Origin: Physcomitrium patens
Lineage: Eukaryota > Streptophyta > Bryopsida > Funariales > Funariaceae
Reading direction: 5' to 3'
Assembly (NCBI RefSeq): GCF_000002425.4
Contig: NC_037253.1
Span: forward strand, 16,095,420-16,159,419
Length of the DNA stretch: 64,000 nucleotides
This document shows, in pieces, positions 35,871 to 49,380 of the stretch (the stretch's first letter is position 1; each line of letters starts with the position of its first letter). The position numbers were made by a program, and so were the translations under genes. Under the pieces are notes generated by a model that saw only the letters and a program-made list of their open reading frames with translations, ran no database searches and was not told the origin of the DNA.

Positions 35871-37375
35871 TTATACAACAACCAAGTAATGTTATTTGAT
35901 TTGATTCATGTTATAAACAATATGGCAAGTTCTAATGAGAAAACATGTTTTTAAATCATTTGGTCACACTTCCTAAATATGTTAACTTTCATTTCAACAT
36001 CCATAAACAAAATTTATTTCTGTCTGATTAATTTAAAAGATAGTTTAATAGCTATATTTGAGATCTTTATCTGTTCAAATAGAAGAGTTGGAATCACGTG
36101 AAAAAAAGACAAAAAATAAACCAACATTAAAAAATGATTAATTTAGTAAAAAATTTGTTTTTTTCTCACTTTTATATATTTTTCCGATCTAAAGTTTTCA
36201 TTAGTAGAATCGCTCATACAGCATATTATCTAAAAATTCTTGTACGACCAAAATCATATAATAATAATATATAAATTTGTAACTTTACATATACTTTGCA
36301 ATTCATACTCCATTGTCTTCCTTTTGCAAATTTAATAGTTTTTAATGTGTTTATACACATCCTGTCCAAAAGATATGTTCAACAGCTTACATGAGAAAAT
36401 ATTCTTTTTGAAATTCTCAGATTTCACAAGACAGAAGAAATATATGTATATATATTTATATATATACACACACATACATATAAATTCAAAATAATGCAAC
36501 AATGTGATATCACATGAATGTTTGTACATGTAAAAGGATTTGTACATGCTTGATAAAATTAATAAAACCAATGACTTTTAACAAGGTTAGGTGTATTTTT
36601 CAAAAACAAGTGAACTATCTAAAAGAGCTATACATCCCATGTGGCAATTTGTGGTGTCATAGTTACATATGCCATTTTAATATAATTAAGTAGTATTTTA
36701 AATATTATAATTTAATTCACACAAAACACTTCAAACTTATAGAACATACATCAAAAGTATTTATTGTAATTCTTTTAATTGGTGTTTACTACACAAATAA
36801 ATACGTAGTGAATCATTTTTGGAGCAAAACCAATACTACTATTAAATATATGTCAAAACTCTTATCATCACATTTATTTTATCAACTCTCTTATTTTTGC
36901 TTTACGTAGTTTTTTGCTTCTATTTATTTTTCACTTTTCAAATATGTCGTAGTGTCTTGCTTTGTTTCTTTCCACATTGATTTTTTTACATTTTATATTC
37001 ACACAATTTTGTTTGTAAGAATGAAATGATATCAAAATGCCAAAAATGTTCAAGAAGAAATAACATTTAATTTCAAATGCTGATAAAATAATTATTCCTC
37101 AATGAACGGAATTGATGTAAATATAAACGTTTTTCGTTTTCGTGTTTAGTAAGGACACAAAGAGTCACAAATTAAAAGGACCAAGAAATATGAAATGATT
37201 TGAATCAATCAAAGGTGCACAAACAAAACCCAATGAATGGGAAACAAATCAACAAAAGCCCTTTTCCAGAATACAATAAAATTGAATAATGAAGGCCCAG
37301 GGGAAGCATCAAACAACAACCCACAAATGCTTGTGCAGCAGAACATATTTTAAAAATAGCAAACACTAGTTGAGG
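35871..37375. other. AT-rich intergenic DNA
   Basis: AT-rich with TA/CA tracts near 36440-36480. No gene is seen. Confidence 0.55.
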
Positions 37376-37860
37376 ACATGAGCAAACAATGTAGGGCGAG
37401 GCATTCCCCTAATGAGGAACGGGTCGGGTCGGGTCGGGTCGGGTGGACAGGTCGAAGAGGACCCGCCCCCCCCTCCGCCCACAGGGAGCTTCCCACGAGG
37501 CAGATTTGAAATCGCATACTTGGACCGTGAGCTGCTGTTGCTGCTCTGCTCTGCTCTGTTGCGCAGTTGCTGCTAATTGCCTTGCACTGAGGAGAAGTAG
37601 GGGATGGGTGATGGAAAGGGGGAAGGAAGCATCGCGATCAAACGCTGCTGTTGCTGCTGCAGATCGTCCGCCCGAAACCAAACACAATGATCTTCTGAAT
37701 GTCCGCCCTCGTCCAAAATCACCTCCCAGCACTTCGCCTCGCAAATAGATGAGCATATTCGGTTTTCTAATCCTCTCCCCCGTAGACGATGGGCGGTGAT
37801 AAAATTGGCGCATTCTCTCGTTTGGGTTCCATCCAATGCTGCCAAATGTGGGTTTGGATT
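37376..37860. other. GC-rich island with pentamer repeat
   Basis: There is a sharp rise in GC. Four copies of GGGTC lie at 37424-37443. Both strands are open here (a minus frame at 37409-37813 and a plus frame at 37443-37748), with Arg/Ser/Ala-rich low-complexity products and CTG-type repeats. This may be a promoter or leader of a gene now lost or not recognised. No function is assigned. Confidence 0.4.
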
Positions 37861-37973
37861 TATTTGTTGTGTATTCTATTTTCTGATTCGAATTCTTAAT
37901 AATTTTGCATATTTTTAGGTTACAGGGTTCATTTTTTTGTTTTTTATTTTTATTTTTTGATTTGTCCTTTTAG

Positions 37974-38259
37974 AGTTGGAGAGGTTGTTTGTGGAGACGT
38001 CTTTTATCGAACAGGCTGTCCTATTGAAATTGAAATAAGCTACGAAGTTCAACGCGAAGGATATGTTGGTGAACAAGAGAGCAGAACTGTATTACTTGCA
38101 GAAGAGTTGTGTTTAGTCGGTGCGGACGAGGTGTTGATAATCGACCCGATTAGGTTGGGCTTCACGTTGCGCACTTTCATGTGTATGGACGAGGTTATCA
38201 CATGGGTGACGGACCAAAACAGGGGACAATCTCGAATTAAGCTCTGGGGTGGAACCTAG
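37974..38259 (+). CDS. hypothetical ORF or terminal exon
   Basis: After a good 3' splice site (TCCTTTTAG ending at 37973) the plus strand is open for 94 codons to a TAG at 38259. The product has mixed, protein-like composition with regular hydrophobic residues and acidic stretches. No initiating ATG lies near the start, so it would need an upstream exon, perhaps in the GC-rich island just before it. No family is recognised. Confidence 0.3.
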
Positions 38260-38264
38260 GATAT

Positions 38265-38280
38265 CCCCCCCCCCCCCCCC
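38265..38280 (+). repeat. C16 tract
   Basis: A pure run of 16 C just after the stop of the hypothetical ORF. Confidence 0.95.
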
Positions 38281-41200
38281 GCCGGCAGGCTTCCCAAGGT
38301 GTTCTGTTCGGAGCCCAGGCTTGAGAAAGGATGTTCGAAGGGTCTATTTGCGGCAGGCCAGACTGGCTCACCTGGTTCCATCTTTTTTATTTTTATTTTT
38401 TTTTGTTTTGTTTTCATGGTGTGTAGCGTTTAGGCTCTGGGCTATTCGGTAGAGTATGGGTGGTGTTAGGCAATACAGGCCTCTAATTTCTGGTGCCAAT
38501 GCCATCCTGCGAACTAAATATACATCCACAATCAATGGCCAACAGAGTGAATCTGTGGATGCACGCCAGCCCATTCTTAGACAAGTGATGACTCACACAA
38601 AGAGTCCAACACACCTGTTCTCACCGAATCGTTACAATTTGATAGGTGTAAATTAACTATTCATGTATAATGTGAGAAAAGCGACAATTTCCAGTAGGAC
38701 CTTCCGGGCTAATTTCGGAACACACCTCAGATAAACTCCAGCAACAGTTCAAGCGGAAACCACTCAAATTTAAGTTTGGGATGAAAGTTTTATTAGCGTG
38801 GATCATGCCTGGTAGATATAATGTGGCAGATATGCGGGATGCCTGATGATGATTAGGTGTGGACATGCTTACCGGGCCCATGAATCATAAATTATCCTTT
38901 GCTTATTTTGTGTGAGGCTGCGAAGGGTTAGTGGGGTTACATATGCATTCTGCGATTGTTTCGACATCGTCTCCCTGCCACAGAAATTGGGGACAATCAC
39001 GTACAATCCGTCATAAACTGTGGTTCATGCTGGGGCAATGATCTCGGGTTATTTGTTGACTTAAACTGTGAACAAGCATCGCCTCTCACAACAACAACAA
39101 CACAAGTTTCGCTACACAGCGCTTGCCCCCATGTTAAGATGCTTTAAGGAATCTGTTTGACTTAAATTTAAAGTCGTAGAATCTTTCCTTGCTCGCAGAA
39201 ATGGACACCACTGCCTGTTCAATCACATTTACGACAATCAATTATCGCACACGAATAGCATGGGTCCCATGTTGAAATAAGCGATTCCCGATGCCCAATT
39301 TGAAAAAAGATGTAGACAGGACTTGTTTGGAATGGTTGAAGCTGTATCCAGGTTGCTGATTGTTGAATAAGAGGAAATGTGAAGCTGTTGTTCATCTGTT
39401 GGGGAGTCCCGAGACCTAAAGCAGGAGGGTGGCCTAGATATCCTCCTTGCACCACTCTGTCCAATTTTGGGGTACCGGCATTATTATCGGTACTTGTTGC
39501 ATCGCTGAGCAGATTCATGGAAAGCTTATTTGGGCTTGGAAACACGACCTTTGGCTGACTGGCAGTCATCTTCGACTCAATCAAGCCTCCAATCCTGCCA
39601 TTTCAGGGGTAGAGCTTTGCTCATGGGATCAACCCGTGATAAGAATAGATAGGCCGAGAGGTGGTCAATGTACCCTACTTTGACTCCTCAACTGCTTTTC
39701 TTCGAATCCTTTAAATTTAGATCGACGTAATCTGGCTTTCTCTCCTGATTTACCTACCTCATGCTCCCATTTCTCATCCAGAATGTACTGTAACGCACCA
39801 CATTTGGAATGTAATAATTCCTTACGAAGCGTCACTTGCACTCTTTGCATTGCAAAACAATTCTGTATTGGCCTTTCTCGGATTGCAAAAGCGATTAAAA
39901 CGAACCAATAAACACAAAAGTCAAAGAAGTCAAACCAATCTGATGTGTAAGAAAGCATTGTGCAGTGGAGACGCCCATCACTCCCTATTGTGGAGGAATT
40001 ATTATTATTATTATTATTGTTGTTGATATTATTTTTTAGTCTCCTAATTTCGAAGGAAGCTAATCTTCGCCTCAACACATCAGCCTTTTTAATTACGTTT
40101 GGTTATCGTCGGCTTGGATCCTAGGTGAAGCTGTCCGTAGTAGTGCTTGCGGTGTGATGCAATTCAGGAATATCCCCTGCCGCCGGATTTTTCGAGGACG
40201 TAATTTTACGTCTCCTTGTATTTACACTGAAGTTTTGTCTCAAATGAGAACGTGGTGGGATGTTCGATAATACGCACCGGAAGATTGTCGAATGCGAGCG
40301 CATGACATTGAAATAGTGAACTATGAATGTGTTCAACACGGGTGTGCATTGTCATGGGACTTCATGCCATGAAAAAACTGATCGTAGTGATTATCTTCTG
40401 CTGATGGGAACATCGCATTGTTGTAACCCATTTCGTATATTCCTCTGGCAAGGAATATACCGGTTCCTTGGAACGCAACATCGTGACAGAACTTCGTGTC
40501 AACGCAGCATGTCACGGCGATCTGGTTCAAGTGTATGATTATTATTATTATAAACTGAGATGCTCTGGATATTGTGCGGATTATTTTAATGGGCTTTAGG
40601 ACATCTCCGATTCGCATGTCATGGGGGCGACATCGTCCAATCAATGCGGTGCAGAGTTTTGGTCGTCTTCAGCTGACACTTGCCTGTTTGCATCTACGAG
40701 CCAATGGGCCATTGGGCGTCTCTTTCGAGTCGCTTTAACGTCAGTCAATGCTAGAATCTGTCAGACTGTGGACATGGTTTTCAATTATCCGACACTTATT
40801 TGTTATCACAGCATCGTATGCATAGACGTGGCCATCGCGTTTTGGTATTGCATAGTGCTGTATTTGGATAGAAACCTACTTCTTTACCCTGTTTGCAAAA
40901 GGATCATCGGAAGTGTTGAGTTTGATGAGCACAAGGCATTAGGCTCCAAAAGCGATAACCCAAGCTTGTCGGATCGCAGCACAGATGGAATCACAATAAG
41001 CTATTCGGCAGTTCCTTCTTCCACAGAGCGCAATTTAGTCCACACCCATTTCTGTATGTGTTAGATTGGATGGCGAACATACTGGCGCAGAAGTTGATAC
41101 ATACAGATGAAAACGTTAACGAAGACGAGAAAAATCCCTTCACAATTTTTCTTCTCGTAAATTTCGACAGAATCAAAATGATTTTCTTGACAGTTTTGTC

Positions 41201-41760
41201 GCCAATTCGAGAATAATTGAATCTACTCAAGCTTTGGATTCAACATACTCGATAATTTACAATTCAAATCAGTATGTGTAGGATTTTCTGCAGGTTAGTT
41301 AGTCAATCCCGTGCTGTTTTTAATTTGGTCAACGGGACGACAAATTTCATGGCAATTGAACCCAGTATTTTGAATCCTCGGTCGAATGATGCTGGCTGAT
41401 CCATGCACATCCACACCCCCCCCCCCCCCGAGTCAACATTACACAATATTTCTTGCCATTCACCAGAGCTTCCATATTGCTGGACAAAGCAAAAACGAAC
41501 AACAAACCAAGTGCCTTAAGATACTTCCAAGCTTCATGTAATGTAAGGCGTGATATATTCCAAATCGCTACACTGCAAACTCCATGAAAGATAACTCTTT
41601 CCTCCGTGAGTACTCTAGTCGTGCCGACAGTCTGGAGGGGAGCCTTCGGAGGTGAGAAGTCGCACCAGATTACGTGCCGTGATGAGGATTCAGCTGAGTT
41701 CAGAATTGCAAGCATAGCTGAGATTTCTCCCATGCAGCGAGAGATCAGATCCTTGTGAGT
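38281..41760 (-). pseudogene. moderate-GC region with unresolved coding traces
   Basis: About 3.5 kb has clearly higher GC than its flanks and several frames with protein-like composition, best on the minus strand: 41733-41347, 41230-40991, 40644-40333, 40339-40121, 40078-39665 (with an Asn run from a trinucleotide repeat at 39999-40024 and a basic, Leu-containing coiled segment) and 39584-39219 (Gln/Ser/Pro-rich, like a transcription-factor tail). A plus frame at 40621-41064 competes. I could not build a consistent spliced model. It may be a decayed regulatory gene or a lineage-specific gene with many introns. Confidence 0.3.
41416..41429 (+). repeat. C14 tract
   Basis: A pure run of 14 C. 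In the minus-strand frame it would encode a Gly run. Confidence 0.95.
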
Positions 41761-43840
41761 TGCTCTGTTGTTACTTGACGCAAAACTTGACGCAAAATAT
41801 TGCCTAATAAAAAATTGAAGGTTTTCAAAAGGATAAAATTAGAATTATCATTGATTTCATTACTAATACAAATAATTCTAATAAAAGAGGATTTTTATTA
41901 TTATTAGATATGTTATATAATTGTGAGCATTGAATTAACAAAGTAGTAACGTAGTTATATTTTATTACCAAAACAATCAAAACCCTTGAATGATTTGACT
42001 TTTGTTTTAAGAATGGTTACGAAATTGTGACAATGATATAGAAATGGCTAGTAAAAAAGTATTCTTTCTATTTATAAATTCTCCATTATATATAAATGGT
42101 GATTTGGGGTTGACAAAAATTGAGCTATAGATTCTTATTACAAACAAAATATTAAAAATCCAACTTATTGATGTTAGTGTTACTATAACATTTAAAAAGA
42201 ACTACCAATGTTATTAACTTCAAGATGCAATTGACAAAGATAAATATTAAGAAGCAAACATTTGTAAAGTTGACAAGTTAATTTTCATGAGATGGACTAT
42301 GGCAGCTTCAAATTCTGTTTTTTCTAGAACAATTGCAAATTCTTTTTATTACACCAAATTTGTTTAAAATTGGGACTGATTTTGAAGATTTAGAATTCGA
42401 AATTAAACTTGAAGAAGATTATCATGAACAAGAACTTGAAGAAGCAATAAAACCAGCTCCTAGTACCCCACCATATGTTTATTGTTATGTGCATGATCTT
42501 GTGGACGAAGCATGAACTCCACAAGAGGATATTTTTGGATAAAAACTTTGTTGCCCTTGTTGGTGCATAAAATGTTGAAGCTAAAAAACATATCCATGTC
42601 TAGGAAAGAAATACTTAGTTACTTATAGAGCACCATTTAAATGTTTGATGTAACAAGAAATGTCCATGTCATTGCTTAAGAAGTGGTGTAAAGCATTGAA
42701 GTAAACCTTTGCATACCAAAAAACAAACAAAAATAGTTAAATTCCTACTTGAGAGTTGTCTATGTAAAAATAAAATAAAATAAAATAAAAATGTTTTTTA
42801 TTTTTTAATATTAACAATTCTGCCCATTTTTTGCATCAATTTCATGATAAATTATAAATTATTCGAATTTTGATTGTATTTAATAATTTAGTTTGTTTGG
42901 AGACTTAAGTGAGAAGATTAATTTTTAGAAAGTTCAATCATATGTAACAAATTCTTTAAAAATCAGCTTACATATTGTACTTAAAAATTTGAATCTTGTA
43001 TTTAAATTTATTTTCATTATATTAAGATAATTAGTTATAAAATATATGAATATATATATATATATATATATCTATATATATATGCATGCATACATACATA
43101 CATACATACATACAATAAACTCCTTCTAAACTAATATCTTTAGGCTTGGGTGGATAATATTATTTTAAGGAGGTTATTAGATGTTACAAAATTGTATGGA
43201 GGTATTTGTGTATAGTGAGACTGGTGTCTATGCATTAGCTTAGGGAGAATATTAATTAAGGTAGCATTAGTTTAGTGAGAATTTACTGTATAAATTTTTA
43301 TATTTTTTACATAAAAGTTTATAAAAACTTTCTAGATACACAATATCTTTTAAATTTGATAAATAATTTTTAGAGAGATTATAACATTTTTGAAATCTTT
43401 GTAGGTAAATGTATATGTACATAATCAAAATGATTCATACATACATACATACATACATACATACATTAAAAAATATATAATTTAGTATTTATTTGATTTC
43501 ATTTAGAGTCTAATTTTAAAAACCATATTTTTGAAGATGGTTAATAAAGTTATAAATTAATAACACATGGATTTTTCATATTACATTAATAATTTAAAAC
43601 ATTTTCACTTGTATTTATTTACATATATATATACATATAACCAACTCTTATTATAATGAATAGTCAACCTCTTAGCATGAAAGTAATTGTTGACTGTATA
43701 ATGTAGTTGATAATACACTGTATAATCAGTGTTGATTGTAACAAGTTTCAATGATTACACTGTAACAAGTTTCATTGACTGGAACAAATCAGTTAATATT
43801 GTTAATATATTGTTTCAATATTGTTGAACCGCACTGCTTT
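41761..43840. other. AT-rich intergenic DNA with CATA repeats
   Basis: AT-rich. (TA)n at 43050-43084 is followed by (CATA)n to about 43116, and a second (CATA)n lies at 43436-43466. A short acidic plus frame (42333-42515, 60 codons, Glu-rich and ending in a Tyr/Pro-rich segment) is unassigned and could be a retroelement or gene remnant. Confidence 0.45.
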
Positions 43841-44906
43841 AGACACCTCGGTGGACAACTGAGCGCTGATGTGGAGTCAGTGAACAAGTACTTTTTTTTG
43901 TCACAATGCCTATGATGTTTTGTTTTCCTAATCAGCACTGGCTGCTGTCACCACAAGTTCTTGCTTCTAGGAGATGAATTAGGTCGTTGAATCTAAGCAG
44001 GTGGCCGATCTCCACTTCCCATGAGTCTAGCTAGAGTCTAAATCTCAAGTATACATTACAATCCGGATCAAAAAACCCACTTTGGTTGAACCCATTTCTG
44101 GAGGCAGAGATGATGAAGGGAGAGGGGGGTAGACAGGAATCCAATTCAAACCCAACGTTGCTGAGTTAGTTGCTCGAATATACCGCACCGGTTCACAAAG
44201 TTAATCCTCTTGCATCACACTGGAAGTCTTTTCGCCCAGCCTCTGAGCCAGGACCCGCAGCGTAGATTTTTCACGCAATTTACCAGAACTGAACAACCAA
44301 CATTTTGTAATTTTTTTTGAAAAGCATGACATATGCTGCCATGGCATTGCTGTTTTGCAATTGGAGTGATTCAGACTTAGTGCACGCAGAAGAAATCATG
44401 TTCTCAACCATTCAATATCCCCTAACTTGCTACCGATGCAGCTCTCAACTAGGAATATAAAAAAATGCGCACTGACAGACCGGAGTAGAGATCCTAGGCT
44501 AAACCAAACCTGGAGTTTGCTGGCTCTCACCTCAGTCTTATCTAGTGCCTCCTCTTGTGAACTTACAAAAAAGTTGTGGGTTTCATAGGAAGACTCTCCC
44601 CAAGATCTTATCAGTCTAAAATAAGCTCAAATTTATCGAATAAGTGAATCTCGTCCGTCTTGGTTTACCAGCCGAGAGGAGATAGATTTCACCACGAGCA
44701 GCTTTCTGGATTTTGAAGTCCTACACTTTGCTTCCAGGGAACGTACCCGAGGAACTGCTTGGTGTGAAGCTCAGGTACAACGCCCTCAAGAAATCATCAG
44801 CAGTGACGTCTTGATGTTGGATGAGTTAGAATGTTTTGTCTCGATGACGGCGTGGAACATGGGTACTCCTGTTAGAGATTTACAAAGGCCACACGCACCG
44901 TAAGGA
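43841..44906. other. small moderate-GC island
   Basis: GC rises from about 43830 to 45060. I see no frame of convincing length in this part. It could be a promoter or leader for the short frame at 44907. Confidence 0.3.
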
Positions 44907-45044
44907 ATGTATGTGGCTTGGATTCTTGGGGGTGCGTTATGTTGTGTTGTGGCTGTCAGCTCGAGCAGTATATTGGCACATTGGCTGGTTGGCGAAGCAA
45001 CAAAACATTCTGTGCCCCAAGAGCATGGCTTCGTGATTGCGCAA
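44907..45044 (+). CDS. possible first exon, hydrophobic N-terminus
   Basis: The ATG at 44907 opens a 46-codon frame with a hydrophobic core near residues 4-25, like a signal peptide or membrane anchor. It ends at a consensus donor (CAA then GTGAGT at 45045). No following exon is recognised in the AT-rich DNA downstream. It may be an orphan or decayed exon, or chance. Confidence 0.25.
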
Positions 45045-47374
45045 GTGAGTCATACTCCTACTTACTTACGAAAGCATAGGAGATACTACACATCAATGCA
45101 CTTCTTACAGTCAACAGTCTTTGTAATAGGGTTGATAACTATTGCATAGCGTTTTATTATATAAGTTGATTACATTCAAAGTTACTTTTGGTGGTGTAAA
45201 TTGGGATTGAAAACATGGGTTGATTTTAATCTATAATTGATTTTAACAAGGTTGATAATAACAAGGGCTGAATAAATAAATAAATAAAAATATACTGTGT
45301 TATTTAATACTTAATAATTTCATTTCTATTTTTTATTAACATGTAAACTAATATGGTGGTTTGGGACATATATATATATATATACACACATACACCCTTT
45401 AATGGATTGTAATTTTTGAAATAAAACTTTGCTTCTTAGAACTAATTTTTAAAAAACAACTAAAATTTGATTAATGATTTTTTAATTTTTCTTTTTATGT
45501 AGAGTAGATCATTTAACGTAATTGTAATGGAATTTGATATTATGTTATACAGAAGTATTAAATTTAAATAAAATTACTTAATTAGTTATAAATTCAATAT
45601 TTAAAGGTCAGAGTCTTGTGGTATGTTAAGCCAAAAAGAAAAAGAAAATTTTGATTAAATGTTTTTTCATGCATAACATGTGAAAGAAATTGGTGATGTA
45701 ATAAAAATTGCTAAATATATTGAAAAAATTACCAACTAATAAAGAATAAGGTACTAGAACAAATTTATTCTTCTTGGATCAAGTTTCAGATAAATGATGA
45801 AAAACTGAACATTAAAGAAGATGGAAAGTTTGTAATTATAAATGACTTTACATAAGATGAGATCTATAGATACAAAGGAATTTGAATATATCAAAACATG
45901 ATAAAAAAAGGTTTATATATTAAAATCCCTATTTATAGTTATAATGTTTTTATATTATATATTGTTAATATACATATGTATAACAATTAATTTAAAAAAA
46001 AATAATATGTTAGTATAAATCTAACTCAATCCAAAAAAAAATAATCATGTTAATATGAAATAAATATTGTGAACAAAAAAACTATTATTAAAAACTATCT
46101 TATTTAATTTTATTAATTATTAATCCCAAATTTCTAATTAAAAGTATTATTATTATCACTTGATATTACATGATGTTATATTTATAAAACTTAAAAAAAT
46201 AGTGATTAGAAATTTAATATTTAAGATGAATCAATTAATTTAAAATACAAAGATAGTATCTTAATGAATTCAAAGCAATCTAATAAATTTTCTTTTATCG
46301 GATATAAATCTAAGTTAAAAAATTATTTAAGTCTCATAAGTAATATGCTATATATTAATTGAAATGTTCAGAAATTTAATAAAATTTTCAAATTTTGAAA
46401 ACCTAGTTACTAAAGAAACATTAATACATAAGATTGATAGATATAATAAATTTAAATATTTATTTAATCATATTCATACATAAATTTTTAGTTATAACAA
46501 TAAAATCAATGTAAAATTCTAAAATTAAATAACCTTTATTTGCAATGTATTTTTAATAATTAATAGTTATATATATCAAAATTATAAATTAAAATTAAAG
46601 CTTGTGTAAAAACTAGTGATTTTTTATGAATATTAATTAATATTTTTTTTATTGAAATAGTATTTTGAAATAAAATATTTGTAATTTTTTAAAAGGTAAT
46701 TGATATTGTTTAGAATTTTTATTTTATTTATTTATTTTTTGACTGTTTTATATGAAAATCAAATGTATATCTTTTAAATATATATATATATATATATATC
46801 CACACAAAAGAGAATTAAAAAAATAATATAAATTAATATTAAATAATATAAATATTTATGTCTTTTTAATCTATTAACCATAGATCAAATCTAGAAAAGA
46901 ATATCCATGCTACTTGCATTAATAAATCAATTTTAGAATTGAAATATATTTATAATTTAATATAAATTAATATATATATATATCACAAAAAATTGTCTAT
47001 CTGTGATGGCAAAGCTATTCAGTATATGAAACAGATTATAACATAATACATAATTTGTTATTATTATAATCTAGTTGGGTGTACATAATATCCTCCTACC
47101 TAGCTTCATCATATGAATACACCCAGCTAAATATGTTAATGATGGTATGAATACATAACATATATTATATACGTGATACTATAATACATAACAATAATAT
47201 GTAATATAACATAACATAACATAACATAACATAAGATGACCATAATTAAGAGGTCATCCTTGACAAGAACACTGTTTGTTTATATGTCCTAGAAAAGGCA
47301 AAATATGGATAGAATTATATAGAGTGTCTGAGATATCCATGGAGAAGACTTGGCGAGACATCTTAGATCCTTAA

Positions 47375-47376
<2 letters not shown>

Positions 47377-47410
<34 letters not shown>
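47377..47410. repeat. (TA)n microsatellite
   Basis: A nearly pure AT dinucleotide run. Confidence 0.95.
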
Positions 47411-47411
<1 letters not shown>

Positions 47412-47979
47412 CAGCTGGATATATTAGGGATATATAGGCCATACTAAAAGTATTATATTTTTCTTATGTATAATGGAACATTAAATCAATTCACTTCAAA
47501 CTTAAATCAACCCACATGTCTCTACTATGATCCTTGTATAATGCATAGGGCTTTGCATTCCTTAATTAAACTCTCAATTTTACACTTGATAATGTGCTAA
47601 TTTTGCAAGGAGGTGAGAGGGATAGAAAATGGAGTTTTTATAGAGGATTGTATTGGAAGAACTAGAAAAAAGAGCATGCAAGATTAATAGCTTTATATTT
47701 GAGAAAAGTTGGTGAATTATAAAGAAGAATTGATAAGAGAGTCATAATAAGAAAAGAAGTTATTGAGAATGTCAAATAATGGAAATAATTAATAGACCTT
47801 TTTCATAGAGACAACAATTATATATACTATTAAAAGTGTATTGATTTAATATTTAGATGAATCAACTTAGTATTCCTATATATATATCTCATATAAATCC
47901 CAAATCTAGGATTAAAATGTGCCTACTATTATTCAAAATTTTAAAAGATAATTAGATTATATGTTTATATATATATATA

Positions 47980-48455
47980 TATATATTCATACTATTATAG
48001 ACATTCAACAAGAAGATTTTATAAATATTCTTAGAATATTCTATTAAGTTATAAGAAGTTTCAAAATATTTTCAAAAGATTCTTAAATTTTTTTTAGAAG
48101 GTTCTTAAAATATTCTAGCTTGTGCTAGAAAGTTCTAAGAGGATTAAAGAAGTCGTCCAAGAATCTTCTTATGATTGCTTCATCTTCAAGCAACATAGAA
48201 ATTTCTTAAAGAGCTTCCTAAGGTTGCTTCATCTTTAAGCAATATGAAAACTTCTTGAGAAGCTTCTCAATACCTAGTACATATTAGAATTGAGACTAAA
48301 AGGATCTTTAGTCTTGATAATACATCTCTTGGAGCTTTAGTTTACTTCTCTAGGTATTGATCTTGTACTCATTTGGTTTAATCAAGTTTTTGTTAGCTTT
48401 CTTGTTAAAACTCTTCTATTCAACTTCTTGTTTGGTCTCTTATATAGGGTATCTA
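47980..48455 (+). repeat. possible LTR-like sequence
   Basis: About 470 bases are less AT-rich than their surroundings and rich in AAGCTTCT, AAGTTCT and TTCTTG motifs, between two (TA)n tracts. The look is that of a retrotransposon LTR, but I found no second copy in the window and no internal domain, so this is weak. Confidence 0.25.
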
Positions 48456-49017
48456 TGATATATATATATATATATATATACATTTGTGCATCATAAGTGA
48501 TGGTTTAAATAATACTTTAATTAATATTGTAACAATGTGTTTGATCAATCTATTTGTCTAGTTTTTGAAATGATTTTTTTATAAAAAAATAGTATTTTAA
48601 TATTTTTTTAAAAAATATATTATTGAAATATTAAAATTTTTAATACTTTATTTAGGGAATACCTGGTCAAAGAGATTTTGTCAAATACATAACAATCTTT
48701 GATTTTCTTTAAGCAACAACAATTTTATGAATGCTTTAATTTTATAAATTAAATAATTTTAATAATTAATTTAAAAATATAAAAAGATCCTTGATATTTA
48801 ACGATAATTTTACTTAAAATTTTTACGTACATATCTTGTATTTAAATGCACAAAATCAAAGATTGTGACAAAATAATATTACACACTATATTTTACTAAC
48901 ACTTGGATTATTGTATTAATCTTTTATTCTTAAGTTTTTACCAATAAAAAGAAACTAATATTTTTATAATCTTCACCTTGTAATTGTTTGCAACAATTAC
49001 CTTATTGTTCATCATCC

Positions 49018-49053
<36 letters not shown>
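49018..49053 (+). repeat. (TATC)n microsatellite
   Basis: About nine copies of TATC. The same motif forms the outer arm of the hairpin at 26529-26714. Confidence 0.95.
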
Positions 49054-49054
<1 letters not shown>

Positions 49055-49380
49055 CATCTATTCATAAAATAAAACAAACTAAACATTTAAGCATAAATAT
49101 TAAACTCTATTTTATGATTACACCCCAAAAATAATCCAATCAATTTACAAATATGAAGTAAATAGATAAACAAACATGCAGCATGTACAGTTATCTTTGG
49201 AAATTAATTATGAAAAATCATTACTTAAACCTTAACTTGAGACTTCAAATAAATGAGATTTTGAGCTCACTGCTTAATTTTCAATTTTCTTTTGAAACTT
49301 GCAATGAAATTTCAAGATGCAAGGTTTTGTTGGAGTGATTATGTAATAAAAAAAAGTTTAGGTGGGAGATTTTTATTGAA

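Larger units (their letters stand above)
45150..49380. other. AT-rich intergenic DNA
   Basis: About 4.2 kb, very AT-rich, with several (TA)n tracts (45368-45385, 46778-46799, 47377-47410, 47968-47988, 48458-48481), an (ATAAC)n run at about 47208-47236 and (TATC)n at 49018-49053. No gene is supported. Confidence 0.5.
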
